Of a stretch of 64,000 nt of DNA, positions 8,444 to 17,321 are shown in pieces. The stretch's first letter is position 1; each line of letters opens with the position of its first letter. Made by a program: the position numbers and the translations under genes. The notes below the pieces were generated by a model, which did no database searches, had not been told where the DNA came from, and saw nothing but the letters and a program-made list of their open reading frames with translations. The DNA comes from an uncultured Flavobacteriales bacterium. GTDB taxonomy: Bacteria > Bacteroidota > Bacteroidia > Flavobacteriales > Crocinitomicaceae. The DNA lies in contig CAMLLB010000013.1 in assembly GCA_946480815.1 (NCBI GenBank), positions 17,840-81,839 on the forward strand. The letters are read 5' to 3'.

Positions 8444-10866
8444 AAATCAAAACCTCCGCCTCCACTGTTCTCATTGGAGCGTTTGTCCTCTTTGAAGTCA
8501 GTTTTCCCAAATTTATATCGAATACTGACAATAATCCTTCTGGTTTCCCATTTAAACTGTGAAGACTGGAAAACTGTTGGCTGATCCACCTCAAAGTTAA
8601 ACCCTTGCGTATTGAAAATATCCGTCACTCTCAAACCTATTCCCCATTTGCCGTCCCATAACGATTTATCCGCAGAAAAATCTATCGAACCTCTTGGATT
8701 CATTCTTCCCTGAGCAGTAATAGATGGAGCATTGTATCGTCCATTAACCTGAATTGTCAGTGTTTTCTTCATCAAATCCACTGTTGAGCTAAACTTCATT
8801 CCGAATACAAACCCTTCGCGGTTCCAGTCCGTACTTGGATCATCGTCTTTATATGTGATGTAATTCCCATTGAATGAAAGCATATTTCTCCAAATCTGAA
8901 CGGGTCTAAGCTGCATCACAATTTCTCCCCCGGAACTCACCGAATTGTCAATATTGGCAAACGTTCCGTTTGAAGTACCGTTTTCGTAATAGATTTTCAC
9001 CCGTTGGATCACATGACTCGTATAACGCTGATATAAAGCAAATGCCAATGTAAACTTCTTTGAATTGTAATCCAGTCCCAAATCGATCGAATGGATGTAT
9101 TCCGGTCTCAAAGCCGGATTTCCGCTGCGTAAATTATAAGGATCAGCATAAGAAGTGAATGGGTTTAAATTTCCGGAATTCGGACGATTAATTCGTCTGC
9201 TGTATCCGAGTGATAATTCAGTTCCTTTCTTCACTTCATAGCGAATGGTTGCCGAAGGAAAAAAGTTAAAATATTCGTTTTTAAAGTTCTGGTTCTTGGA
9301 AATCAAATTCGGGTTTTGAATACTGTATTCGAAACGAATTCCTGCCTGGTAACGGAATTTATTCAACTGACCGCCGATAATTCCATAAGCAGAGTAAATA
9401 CTTTCCAAATACTTATAGTTATAATTGGAAATCGTATCCGAAACGTAATTTCCGGAAATATCTTTCGATTCCGATGAAGAACGCAGGCTCATGTTTCGCT
9501 GGATCATTTTCAACCCGCTTTCGGTCCGGATCTTATGCTTCAATAAGCGAATAAAATCCAAAGAAAGTGTGGTAAAATCATTTGCTTCGCGACTGAACAA
9601 ATGTTGGTCTGTGGCAGGAACATTGGCAGGATAAGCAGTTGACTGCAGGTAAAATCCTTCATCCGTACCTTGCGAAAGCGATTGATATGCATTCGCATCC
9701 AACGAACCTTTATCATCTTTAAAATCCCATTTATAACCAAGGGAAAAATCGATATTTTGTGTTGTATTCGGATCTTTTGAATTCCGTGTCCAAATGGCCG
9801 AGGTATCACCAAAATTGTTGTAACGTGTATTGACCTGATTCCCGGTTCGTTGACGATCTCCGGCATTTCCTGCAATACTCCAGGAAAGCGTATTCCGGTC
9901 TTTCACATACACATCCATTCCAATCTTCGCGGTATGTGTAATATTCAAATCACCTCCATATCGCTGCTGATTCAAACTGACTATCGTATCACCTGAATAT
10001 TGGTTCAGATCGGAAAAATTATTCCGGTATCCGTCACGATACGAATACGAGTAATTTCCATACAGGTTGAATCGTGTATTTCGTAAATTGAGCCCCAAAG
10101 TTCCGGTATACAAACCTCCGGTTCCAACCGTAGCAGCTACGTTTCCATTGATACCGCGCTTTGCATTTTTCTTCAATACAATATTGATAATACCGGATGT
10201 TCCGTCAGGATCGTATTTTGCCGACGGATTGGTCACTATCTCAATGCGTTCGATACTGCTTGCAGGAATTCCATCCAGAACACTTTTTCCGTTTCCTCCC
10301 GACATGTTACTTGGCTTTCCATCGATCAGTACCGTCACATTCCCATCTCCACGTAAGGAAATTGCTCCATCCTGGTCCACTTCAACTGAGGGAACATTGT
10401 TCAAAACATCCGTTACACTTCCGCCGGTTGCAGCAATATCGTCTCCAACATTGTAGACTTTCTTATCCAAACCCAGTTGCAAGGGTGTTTTGTCCTGTTG
10501 GACAATTACTTCATCCAATTCCCTGGTGGAATTTACCAGGGCGATAGTGCCCAATTTACGCAGGTTCTTATTTGCTGACAGGGAAATATTCGAAATGGTT
10601 TTATTCTTGTAATCAGGATTGGAAATGACGATGTAATATGTTCCGTACTTGATGTCTTCCAACACGAAAGATCCGTGCTCATCTGTATAAATCCCATTGA
10701 CAACCAATGAATCTTTTACGCTGAAAATGCGGACCATGGTATATTCCAAAGGAGTCTTGGACACGGAATCCAAAACTTTTCCATCAATAGAGCCAGTACC
10801 CTCCGAAATTTGAGAAATTGCAAAAAAAGGGCCTAAGAAAAAGAATGTTAAAAGCGTAAAGCGCAT
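8440..10866 (-). CDS. TonB-dependent receptor-like outer-membrane beta-barrel protein
   Basis: An 808-aa outer-membrane protein. Signal peptide about 1-18, then a carboxypeptidase-regulatory-like domain (IDGKVLDSVSKTPLEYTMVRI to GTIALVN), a plug domain (about 115-215, with GDDIAATGGSVTDVLNNVPSVEVDQDG and SSIERIEIVTNPSAKYDPDG) and a long barrel of alternating strands ending in RRIIVSIRYKFG. The tail is Gly-rich (GGGGFDF). The plug and barrel match the outer-membrane beta-barrel family (PF14905 type) common in Bacteroidota. No SusD partner or metal motif points to a substrate. The nearby marR gene on the same strand is its likely cotranscribed or regulatory neighbour. Confidence 0.9.
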   Translation of the reverse strand: MRFTLLTFFFLGPFFAISQISEGTGSIDGKVLDSVSKTPLEYTMVRIFSVKDSLVVNGIYTDEHGSFVLEDIKYGTYYIVISNPDYKNKTISNISLSANKNLRKLGTIALVNSTRELDEVIVQQDKTPLQLGLDKKVYNVGDDIAATGGSVTDVLNNVPSVEVDQDGAISLRGDGNVTVLIDGKPSNMSGGNGKSVLDGIPASSIERIEIVTNPSAKYDPDGTSGIINIVLKKNAKRGINGNVAATVGTGGLYTGTLGLNLRNTRFNLYGNYSYSYRDGYRNNFSDLNQYSGDTIVSLNQQRYGGDLNITHTAKIGMDVYVKDRNTLSWSIAGNAGDRQRTGNQVNTRYNNFGDTSAIWTRNSKDPNTTQNIDFSLGYKWDFKDDKGSLDANAYQSLSQGTDEGFYLQSTAYPANVPATDQHLFSREANDFTTLSLDFIRLLKHKIRTESGLKMIQRNMSLRSSSESKDISGNYVSDTISNYNYKYLESIYSAYGIIGGQLNKFRYQAGIRFEYSIQNPNLISKNQNFKNEYFNFFPSATIRYEVKKGTELSLGYSRRINRPNSGNLNPFTSYADPYNLRSGNPALRPEYIHSIDLGLDYNSKKFTLAFALYQRYTSHVIQRVKIYYENGTSNGTFANIDNSVSSGGEIVMQLRPVQIWRNMLSFNGNYITYKDDDPSTDWNREGFVFGMKFSSTVDLMKKTLTIQVNGRYNAPSITAQGRMNPRGSIDFSADKSLWDGKWGIGLRVTDIFNTQGFNFEVDQPTVFQSSQFKWETRRIIVSIRYKFGKTDFKEDKRSNENSGGGGFDF

Positions 10867-10910
10867 AAAAAAGGGAAGAAATAAAGGGTAAAGATATAGG
10901 AAAAGGCAGA

Positions 10911-10931
10911 CTTCGACTCCGCTCAGTCACC
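10911..10931. repeat. Dispersed repeat, CTTCGACTnCGCTCAGTCAC family
   Basis: A single copy of the intergenic repeat that recurs at 26910, 48266 and 51531 and in inverted form at 26951 and 51584. It lies between the receptor gene and marR. Confidence 0.8.
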
Positions 10932-10968
10932 TTTATTCAATTAATAAGTCGGAACTCGTAATTCGGAA

Positions 10969-11412
10969 TTACCCTCGAAGTTTGTCTAGTAAGTTACTCA
11001 GAATCTCCGCTTCTTCTTCCGTTAGATTTCCGGTGAAGTCCAATTCAGACTGCTTATCATCATCGATTTGTTTCAAAATCGCCAAACCGGCTTCTGTGAT
11101 TGAAACATACACTACTCTGCGGTCAGATTCACAGCGAACGCGCTCCATTAGACCTTTGTCGATCAATTTATCCATTAATCGTGTGGTATTCGGAGATTTT
11201 TCCACCATTCTTTCTTTCACGGAATTGACGCTGATCGCATCATTTGCGCCGCGAAGAATTCTTAAAATGTTAAATTGAGGCATGGACAAATCAAATTTTG
11301 CCATGTAGGAATTTTGAATATTCCCTAAGTAATTTGAGGTATAACGAAGATTTACCACAGCTTTGTGCTTAGAATTTCTAAATTTCGATTGGATGACTTT
11401 ACCTATTTCCAT
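10969..11412 (-). CDS. MarR-family transcriptional regulator
   Basis: A 147-aa winged-helix repressor: helix-rich N-terminus, MPQFNILRILRGA, recognition region SVNSVKERMVEKSPNTTRLMDKLIDKGLMER, wing RVRCESDRRVVYVSITEAG, and a C-terminal dimerisation helix. These are the hallmarks of MarR. It lies 102 nt upstream of the large receptor gene on the same strand. The -7 box ends only 4 nt before the ATG, so its mRNA is probably leaderless. A short inverted repeat TACCGTGGTA between the two promoter boxes could be its own operator. The ligand is unknown. Confidence 0.9.
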   Translation of the reverse strand: MEIGKVIQSKFRNSKHKAVVNLRYTSNYLGNIQNSYMAKFDLSMPQFNILRILRGANDAISVNSVKERMVEKSPNTTRLMDKLIDKGLMERVRCESDRRVVYVSITEAGLAILKQIDDDKQSELDFTGNLTEEEAEILSNLLDKLRG

Positions 11413-11416
11413 GTGA

Positions 11417-11447
11417 CAAAATTAATTACCGTGGTATTATTTACAAA
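11417..11447 (-). promoter_or_regulatory. marR promoter with candidate operator
   Basis: On the minus strand TTTG (11444-11447), 19 nt, TAATTTTG (11417-11424), and then only 4 nt to the ATG at 11412. The spacer holds TACCGTGGTA (11427-11436), an inverted repeat placed where a bound repressor would block RNA polymerase. The operator role is inference. Confidence 0.65.
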
Positions 11448-11480
11448 ATTTAACTCGTTAAAAATACTTATTAATTTGAG

Positions 11481-13958
11481 TTAATGATAAAACCAGAAAA
11501 AACTCTCTTTCGTTAGCTTTCCTTCGAATGTAAATTCAATGCGGTGTTTTCCGGGAAGCAGGTGAACAAAATTTTGTTCCATCAATACTTTTCCGTCTTT
11601 TGAAGTAAACCAGAAATCCTTCAGAATCGTTTCGTTCTGGATCATTACAACTCCTTTCCCAGTGGCAGGATCCAATGATTCAACTGTTACTACCGGCTCA
11701 CTAATCGTTACCGGTTTTTCAGGCAATAAATCATGAATAAACAGGCGTTCACAAGTTTTTCCGGTTTCATCTTTCCATTGAAAATTAATTGCAAAATCTT
11801 TTCCTTTGAATCTGTTTAATTCCTGCGGGAACAGTTCCACTGAGTGCGGATAAGCGATCGTTTGGTGACATTTGAAGCTTTCGAGCAATTTCCCCTGAAA
11901 ATCATACACCTGGGCGTTAATTTCACATAAAAACCCCGTTGGAATATCCGAAATAAGCACATATTTCTCTTTTCCCAGTGTATCGATTTTAGCAGCAATC
12001 GTCACATCTTTGAAATCGTTTTTCACCTGGTATTGCAGTGCTTTCCATCTTCCATAATAATCCATACTACTCCAGGTCGGAGCAGGCCAGCAGTCATTAA
12101 ACTGCCAGTAAAGTGTTCCGGCACATCTTGGAAAGGTCGTACGGTGCGCAATAACAGCTATCCCAACCGCTTTTGCCTGTGTAAGCTGGGAAAAATAAAC
12201 AAAACGCTGAAAATCTGCTGTTTTACCATAAAGCAAGTCGGAATGTTTTGCGATCATATTGTTTCCAACATAGCTTTTCTGACGCAATTTCATTAAAGGG
12301 CTATCCAATTGCCAATCGGCAGGCTTACTGAATGAAGACAAGGTGGCCAATTCAGGAAAAGATTGAAAACCGTATTCTGCATTGAACCGACCCGATTTTC
12401 TGCCAAAATCCTCTATCGGATCTGTTCCATGCCAAACTCCCCAATAATGCTGAGTTCCATCGTTATAAAATTTATCATTTCCCCAATTGCTTAAAGGGGA
12501 AGTATGTTCATAAGGAATTTTGGTAAACGCATGGATGGTTTGAGGGATCAATTCTTTGAACAGTTTCTGGTAATATGAACTGATCAACACCTCATCTTTC
12601 TTTGATAAATTGTACTCTTTTTGAAAGTCCCAATTTTTCCAGGCTACATCTACTTCATTATTCCCGTTAAACAAGGTCAATGAAGCATGAGAAGCCAACC
12701 TGGGGATTTGTTGCGTCAATTCTGTTTTTACATTTGCCAGAAACTCATCTGTTCCAGGGTACATGGCGCAGGCAAACATAAAATCCTCCCAAACCATTAA
12801 TCCACCTTCATCACAGGCTTCCAAGAATGATTCACGCGGGTAAAATCCTCCACCCCAGATACGCACCATGTTGAAATTGCAATCCAACATAGTTTGAACG
12901 GCATTTTTTAATTTTTCATCCGTAATCCGGGCAGGAAAAATATCATCCGGGATGTAATCGGCACCTTTGCAAAAAACCGGTCGGTTATTTACTTTGATCT
13001 GAAAGGAGATTCCCCATTGATCTTTTTCCTGGATCAACTCCACTTTTTTCAGGCCGAAACGGATTTTTTTTTCCAAAATGACATCTCCCTTTTCATTTTG
13101 CAAAATCCAGTGATCTTCATATAAATAGGCCTCTCCCTGCCCTCTTGGCCACCACAATTTCGGATTTGAAACCGTTTCTGTACGTTTCAACTGTTTGTTT
13201 TCACTTTTCAGTGTCTGATCACCAAACAACTTACTTTTCCAGGTAAAGGTCTCATTAGTTTCTCTCGCCAAAAGCATCGTAAATTCGGAACGTGCTTTTT
13301 CATCACTTACTTCCAGGGTATTCGAGTAGTTTGCCAACACCCTGTTGGATGAATAAACATCCACTTTTACCGGCTCCCAAAATCCCATAGTGAGCATTCG
13401 CAAGGACCAATCCCAGCCAAACTGGTATTGTGGTTTCCGGCAGTGAGGCGCCACTTTTGTTTTCCCCACATCATTTGGAGCAGGAAGTGTTACTCCTACT
13501 TTCGACATCCGTGGTTTCTGGTACATAATCGGTGGTGTAAAAACCACTTTCAGCTTGTTCTTACCTGAAACAATCTTGTCCTTGACGTCAAAACGGTAAT
13601 GTACAAAGGCATTATTGGTTTCTGCAACGAATTTTCCGTTCAAAAAGATCGAAGCATACGTATCGATACTGGGAAAGTCCAATTCAACAAATTGTTTCAA
13701 TTCGGATTCTGTCAGTAAAAACTCAGATTCAAGTGTCCATTGATGGTTTTCGATCCAGGTAAATTTATCTTCATTCATCCCCACAAAAGGATCCGGAAGC
13801 AGATTCGCTGCAATCAATGCCTCTTGCACTGATCCTTTTTCTCCCAGGGGAATCCATACTTTTGATATCGGATGCTGGACTTTCCAGGATAAATTCAGCT
13901 GTCCCAAAACTTGATTCGTCAAAAAAATCAATGCAATAAAAAAACCGGTCTTTACCAT
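11481..13958 (-). CDS. Glycoside hydrolase family 2 beta-mannosidase, exported
   Basis: An 825-aa enzyme cleaving terminal beta-mannosyl residues. Signal peptide about 1-19 (ends VLGQ). The N-terminal jelly-roll domain has the beta-mannosidase signature FGWDWSLRM (about 180-188). The catalytic TIM barrel carries the acid/base NGNNE (E435) and the nucleophile in FNAEYGFQS (E528). Typical GH2 beta-mannosidases are 800-900 aa, so it is complete. Its start overlaps the stop of the upstream glycosylasparaginase by 7 nt. This translational coupling joins two enzymes that act on the Man-GlcNAc-Asn core of N-glycans, so the pair probably degrades glycoproteins. Confidence 0.9.
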   Translation of the reverse strand: MVKTGFFIALIFLTNQVLGQLNLSWKVQHPISKVWIPLGEKGSVQEALIAANLLPDPFVGMNEDKFTWIENHQWTLESEFLLTESELKQFVELDFPSIDTYASIFLNGKFVAETNNAFVHYRFDVKDKIVSGKNKLKVVFTPPIMYQKPRMSKVGVTLPAPNDVGKTKVAPHCRKPQYQFGWDWSLRMLTMGFWEPVKVDVYSSNRVLANYSNTLEVSDEKARSEFTMLLARETNETFTWKSKLFGDQTLKSENKQLKRTETVSNPKLWWPRGQGEAYLYEDHWILQNEKGDVILEKKIRFGLKKVELIQEKDQWGISFQIKVNNRPVFCKGADYIPDDIFPARITDEKLKNAVQTMLDCNFNMVRIWGGGFYPRESFLEACDEGGLMVWEDFMFACAMYPGTDEFLANVKTELTQQIPRLASHASLTLFNGNNEVDVAWKNWDFQKEYNLSKKDEVLISSYYQKLFKELIPQTIHAFTKIPYEHTSPLSNWGNDKFYNDGTQHYWGVWHGTDPIEDFGRKSGRFNAEYGFQSFPELATLSSFSKPADWQLDSPLMKLRQKSYVGNNMIAKHSDLLYGKTADFQRFVYFSQLTQAKAVGIAVIAHRTTFPRCAGTLYWQFNDCWPAPTWSSMDYYGRWKALQYQVKNDFKDVTIAAKIDTLGKEKYVLISDIPTGFLCEINAQVYDFQGKLLESFKCHQTIAYPHSVELFPQELNRFKGKDFAINFQWKDETGKTCERLFIHDLLPEKPVTISEPVVTVESLDPATGKGVVMIQNETILKDFWFTSKDGKVLMEQNFVHLLPGKHRIEFTFEGKLTKESFFWFYH

Positions 13959-14947
13959 TTCCGATCAAAAGGAGTATCAATTAATTCGTCCCGGTCACTG
14001 GTTTTCAATGCATAATTAAATCCGTTGTAAACCGAAAAACCACCTACTTCTCCTTTGGTGTTTATTGCAATAAACGCGCACTGTAAACCGGTCATATCCT
14101 TGTGTTTACGAATCAATCGTTCAACTGTTTCTTTACATGCCTGTTCCGGGCTTTTCCCCTGGCGCATCAATTCCACAACAGTATGGGCACCTGCAATTCG
14201 AATAATGGATTCTCCCAAACCGGTTGCAACAGCCCCACCCACTTCCTGGTCTACAAACAGCCCCGAACCAATGATCGGAGAATCTCCCAAACGTCCAGGT
14301 AATTTATACGCCCATCCGGAAGTAGTACACGCTCCGCTTATTCTTCCCTGCTGATCAATTGCCAGCAAACCGATTGTATCGTGATTCTCGTGATTGATTT
14401 CAGGTTTCTTAGCGATCGCGGCCTGTTCCTTTTTCCATTTCTCCCATTCTTTTTTCACTTCCGGAAGCGGAGTTTTAATGGTTTCGAATTTATGTTTCAA
14501 GGCATATTGCTTTGCTCCAGCTCCAACCAGCATAACATGCGGAGTGTTTTGCATGATGTGTTTGGCAACAGAGATCGGATGTGCAATTCCTTCCAGGTAG
14601 CCAACAGATCCACAATTCGACTCCCAATCCATGATACACGCATCCAGCGTTACATGGCCTTCACGGTCGGGCATTCCACCGATTCCAACACTTCGGTTGG
14701 TTACATCGCTTTCTGTTTGTCTTGCACCCGCTTCCACAGCATCCAATGAACTTCCGCCCGCTTCCAGTTTAAGCCAACCGGCATTATTTGCAGGTTGTCC
14801 ATGACTCCACGTCGAAATCATCTTTGCTCCACCTTTGTATTCGGAAGAAAAAGAAGTCTCTTGCGATTCTTCGGCCGCAAAAGAAGGTTTTACAATCGAT
14901 GCAGCTAATCCGACTGCACCCAATTTGACAAAAGATCTGCGTTCCAT
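13952..14947 (-). CDS. N4-(beta-N-acetylglucosaminyl)-L-asparaginase (glycosylasparaginase), exported
   Basis: A 331-aa Ntn-hydrolase that cuts the GlcNAc-Asn bond of glycoproteins. The N-terminus MERRSFVKLGAVGLAAS is a twin-arginine-type signal, predicting folded export. The precursor is cleaved autocatalytically between D190 and T191 in NHDTIGLLAID. T191 becomes the N-terminal nucleophile of the beta chain. SGWAYKLPGRLGDSPIIG and ATGLGE supply the substrate pocket. It starts 3 nt after mltG ends and overlaps the beta-mannosidase start, so it is the middle of one transcript. It could be a plain isoaspartyl peptidase, but the length and the HDTIG context favour glycosylasparaginase. Confidence 0.9.
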   Translation of the reverse strand: MERRSFVKLGAVGLAASIVKPSFAAEESQETSFSSEYKGGAKMISTWSHGQPANNAGWLKLEAGGSSLDAVEAGARQTESDVTNRSVGIGGMPDREGHVTLDACIMDWESNCGSVGYLEGIAHPISVAKHIMQNTPHVMLVGAGAKQYALKHKFETIKTPLPEVKKEWEKWKKEQAAIAKKPEINHENHDTIGLLAIDQQGRISGACTTSGWAYKLPGRLGDSPIIGSGLFVDQEVGGAVATGLGESIIRIAGAHTVVELMRQGKSPEQACKETVERLIRKHKDMTGLQCAFIAINTKGEVGGFSVYNGFNYALKTSDRDELIDTPFDRKW

Positions 14948-14950
14948 AAC

Positions 14951-16012
14951 TTATTGATTGGCAATTTCGGATGCTAACCACTTCTGGAATTCAGCAGCAT
15001 ATTTTGCATGATCGGCGTAATCTTTTGCAAAATTGTGCAATCCATCGTAATTCGGTTGAGCACACATGTAGATATAATCGTTGTTATCCGGATTCAATAC
15101 TGCTTCAACTACTCCTGTCGGCGGCATGGAAATAGGTCCGGGAGGTAAGCCATTGTACAAATATGTATTATACGGGCAATCTTTGTTTCTGTGCTCATAA
15201 GTCAAACGCTGAACACCTTCCAACTGATCCCCCCAGCAAAACTTAAATGTCGGATCTGATTGCAATTTCATACCGGTATTCAAACGATTCAGATACAAAC
15301 GGGCAATGATCGGCCACTCAGAAGCATTTTTCGACTGTTCACCATATACAATGGAAGCCAGCGTAACTGCCTGGGAAGGTGATTTCAAACCCACTTCTTT
15401 CAATTGAGCCATTCTTGCCGGAGTCCAGAAGTTTTTGAACTCTTTCGCCATACGCTCCAGGAAAGCTTCTTTTCCGGTATCGTAATACATCCTGTAAGAA
15501 TTTGGCATAAATAAAGCAGGGACCTGCTCTAAGGTAAACCCGTATTTATTGAGTGTTTCCGTACTGGTAATATACTCTTCCAGTTCGGTACTGTCAACCA
15601 TTATAGCTTCTGAAACTTTCACACACAAGTCATGAATGGTTTTGCAATTGTTGAACGTCACTATCACTTCCACTTCAAAACTTCCGCTTTTCAACGAATT
15701 CAACAGATCACGATAAGAAGTACCTGCCGGGAAAGCATACATACCGGGTTCAATATTTTCAACCGTCAGTTTCTTGTAATTTGCCATGGAAAGAAAAGCA
15801 TCCGTATCACCGATTACACCTGCTTGCTTTAAATCACTGGCAATTTCTTCCAGCGAACGACGATTATCGACTACCACACGTACTTCTTTGTTATTGGAAG
15901 TTTTTTTCAGGTAAATCATAATAGGCGTCCACCCGAATACCAGTGCAACTCCGATCAACATGACAGCAATTGCTGCAAATACTAACTTTTTGTTTCTTTT
16001 CTTTCCAGACAT
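14951..16012 (-). CDS. mltG: Endolytic murein transglycosylase MltG
   Basis: A 353-aa inner-membrane-anchored YceG/MltG protein that cleaves nascent glycan strands of peptidoglycan and may set their length. A single N-terminal membrane helix (about 9-30) is followed by a LysM-like subdomain (RRSLEEIASDLKQAGVI). The catalytic domain has the family motif LASIVYGEQ with E215 as catalytic acid, then the RLNTGMKLQSDPT, YNTYLYNGLPPGPI and YIYMCAQPN blocks. It overlaps the upstream acetyltransferase gene by 31 nt and precedes the glycosylasparaginase by 3 nt. Confidence 0.94.
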   Translation of the reverse strand: MSGKKRNKKLVFAAIAVMLIGVALVFGWTPIMIYLKKTSNNKEVRVVVDNRRSLEEIASDLKQAGVIGDTDAFLSMANYKKLTVENIEPGMYAFPAGTSYRDLLNSLKSGSFEVEVIVTFNNCKTIHDLCVKVSEAIMVDSTELEEYITSTETLNKYGFTLEQVPALFMPNSYRMYYDTGKEAFLERMAKEFKNFWTPARMAQLKEVGLKSPSQAVTLASIVYGEQSKNASEWPIIARLYLNRLNTGMKLQSDPTFKFCWGDQLEGVQRLTYEHRNKDCPYNTYLYNGLPPGPISMPPTGVVEAVLNPDNNDYIYMCAQPNYDGLHNFAKDYADHAKYAAEFQKWLASEIANQ

Positions 16013-16521
16013 TTCTGATATAAAATTTCATCCAACCAAGCACCTTTTTCCAGGTACCATTCTTTTCTTACTCCCACTCTTACAAAACCTGCTTTTTCGA
16101 ATAAGCCTACACTTGCCAGATTATCACTGTGTATGGAACAATGTAAGTTGTGCAGCGCCAAAATCTGAGTAGCATATTTTTCGAGAATCGTAAGTGCTTC
16201 AAAGGCATACCCGTGGTTCTTATTGTCCTCATCTGCAATCAGGATCCCAACTGCCGCACGAAGATGCTTAAAATCCACCTGGTATAAGTCAATAGCCCCG
16301 ATCGGTTCACGAGTCCCATTCATACAGATCATCATTCTTAGCTGACCATGCGTACGAATATGCTGTGCCTGATCGATATACTCCAAAATAGATGAGAATG
16401 AAAATGGGACTTCTGTACCGGTAATCTTCCAATGCTTCGGGTTATTTTCCCAAAGCATCAATTTAGTCGCGTCCTCTTTTTCAACAGCGCGCAAGAAAAC
16501 GGATTTACCGGTTAAACTCAT
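15982..16521 (-). CDS. GNAT-family N-acetyltransferase (RimJ/RimL-like)
   Basis: A 179-aa acetyl-CoA-dependent transferase. It begins with the LxGKSVFLRAVEKEDA pattern of the RimJ/RimL-SpeG-like subgroup. The acetyl-CoA loop is replaced by the looser NKNHGYAFEALTILEKYA motif, followed by HSDNLASVGLFEKAGFVRVGVRKEWYLE, typical of these enzymes. Substrate is not predictable. The 31-nt overlap with mltG implies cotranscription. A TACATTTG box at 16555-16562 lies 33 nt before the ATG. Confidence 0.85.
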   Translation of the reverse strand: MSLTGKSVFLRAVEKEDATKLMLWENNPKHWKITGTEVPFSFSSILEYIDQAQHIRTHGQLRMMICMNGTREPIGAIDLYQVDFKHLRAAVGILIADEDNKNHGYAFEALTILEKYATQILALHNLHCSIHSDNLASVGLFEKAGFVRVGVRKEWYLEKGAWLDEILYQKCLERKETKS

Positions 16522-16826
16522 GACTTATTCGTTTTAGTTGCTTTTAGAAGCGTTCAAATGTAAATGAAAAACCGTTTGAATCGGATTAGAGGATTTGAAT
16601 TCTTTCAACAAGTTACTAAGATTAATTACGAATTACGAATACCTAATTCCGAGTGATAGAAATTGTAACAGTTATGCCTATCTATATTCCTATTCAACAG
16701 ATTAGTACAATTAATGACGTAATGTTGCAATATTACGTCACGAGCTCAAAAAAGTCTATAAACCGATTGTTTAAACAAACTAATTCGCAATTCGCTCCGT
16801 CAGCTGACGGACGCAATTCGCAATTC
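16522..16826. other. Intergenic region with dispersed repeats
   Basis: It holds the -7 box of the acetyltransferase gene at 16555-16562, a repetitive stretch of ATTACGAATTACGAAT type near 16625, and the 43-bp palindromic repeat described separately. I see no coding frame. Confidence 0.7.
16783..16825. repeat. 43-bp palindromic repeat, copy 1
   Basis: This copy is identical base for base to 38074-38116. The centre CCGTCAGCTGACGG is a perfect palindrome. The arms ATTCGCAATTCGCT and ACGCAATTCGCAATT are near-complementary, so the whole forms a long imperfect hairpin. It lies just past the stop of the gene ending at 16827. Confidence 0.9.
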
Positions 16827-17321
16827 CTATGATTTTTCATTCAAAATTTCAATCCTTTTTAGAATATCTTCCATTGAATAATCTGGTATTCCTTTATATT
16901 CTTCCGGTAAATTCGATCCGTTTACACTCACTATTAATCCATTGGAATCCAGGTGATTCAGGAGATCTGCCAATTGGTTCACCCGATGACCAATCTGCAT
17001 CACTTCTTTGATCGGTTTCAAACAGGTTACGTCACCAATCGCGCGATCATATTTCAGGAAAACCGAACCCAGATCAGATACCAATACATTTTCAGGAATT
17101 TCTACCAAAACTAAAGGTATCAATGATCTTTTAGCCTTTTTAAGCATCGAAGCTGTCTGTAACCGTTCCGATTTCCGATAAGTTAAACTGAAATAATCTT
17201 TACCCCTGGAAATCCCGATATGCGGAGGAATTTTATCGGCATTCCAAATCCAGAGAAATGATTTTTGGAGCAATTGTTCGGGAAGTTCCTTATGGATGAA
17301 CTTAAAGTCAAATTCAGACAT
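16827..17321 (-). CDS. Conserved-looking hypothetical protein upstream-coupled to dapF
   Basis: A 164-aa soluble protein of mixed alpha/beta character with no signal peptide or membrane helix. It has the stretches SLTYRKSERLQTASMLKKAK, IPLVLVEIPENVLVSDLG and IGHRVNQLADLLNHLDSNGL. I do not recognise the family. Its ATG overlaps the end of dapF by 8 nt, so translation is probably coupled to dapF. Nothing else indicates a role in lysine or peptidoglycan synthesis. Confidence 0.65.
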   Translation of the reverse strand: MSEFDFKFIHKELPEQLLQKSFLWIWNADKIPPHIGISRGKDYFSLTYRKSERLQTASMLKKAKRSLIPLVLVEIPENVLVSDLGSVFLKYDRAIGDVTCLKPIKEVMQIGHRVNQLADLLNHLDSNGLIVSVNGSNLPEEYKGIPDYSMEDILKRIEILNEKS

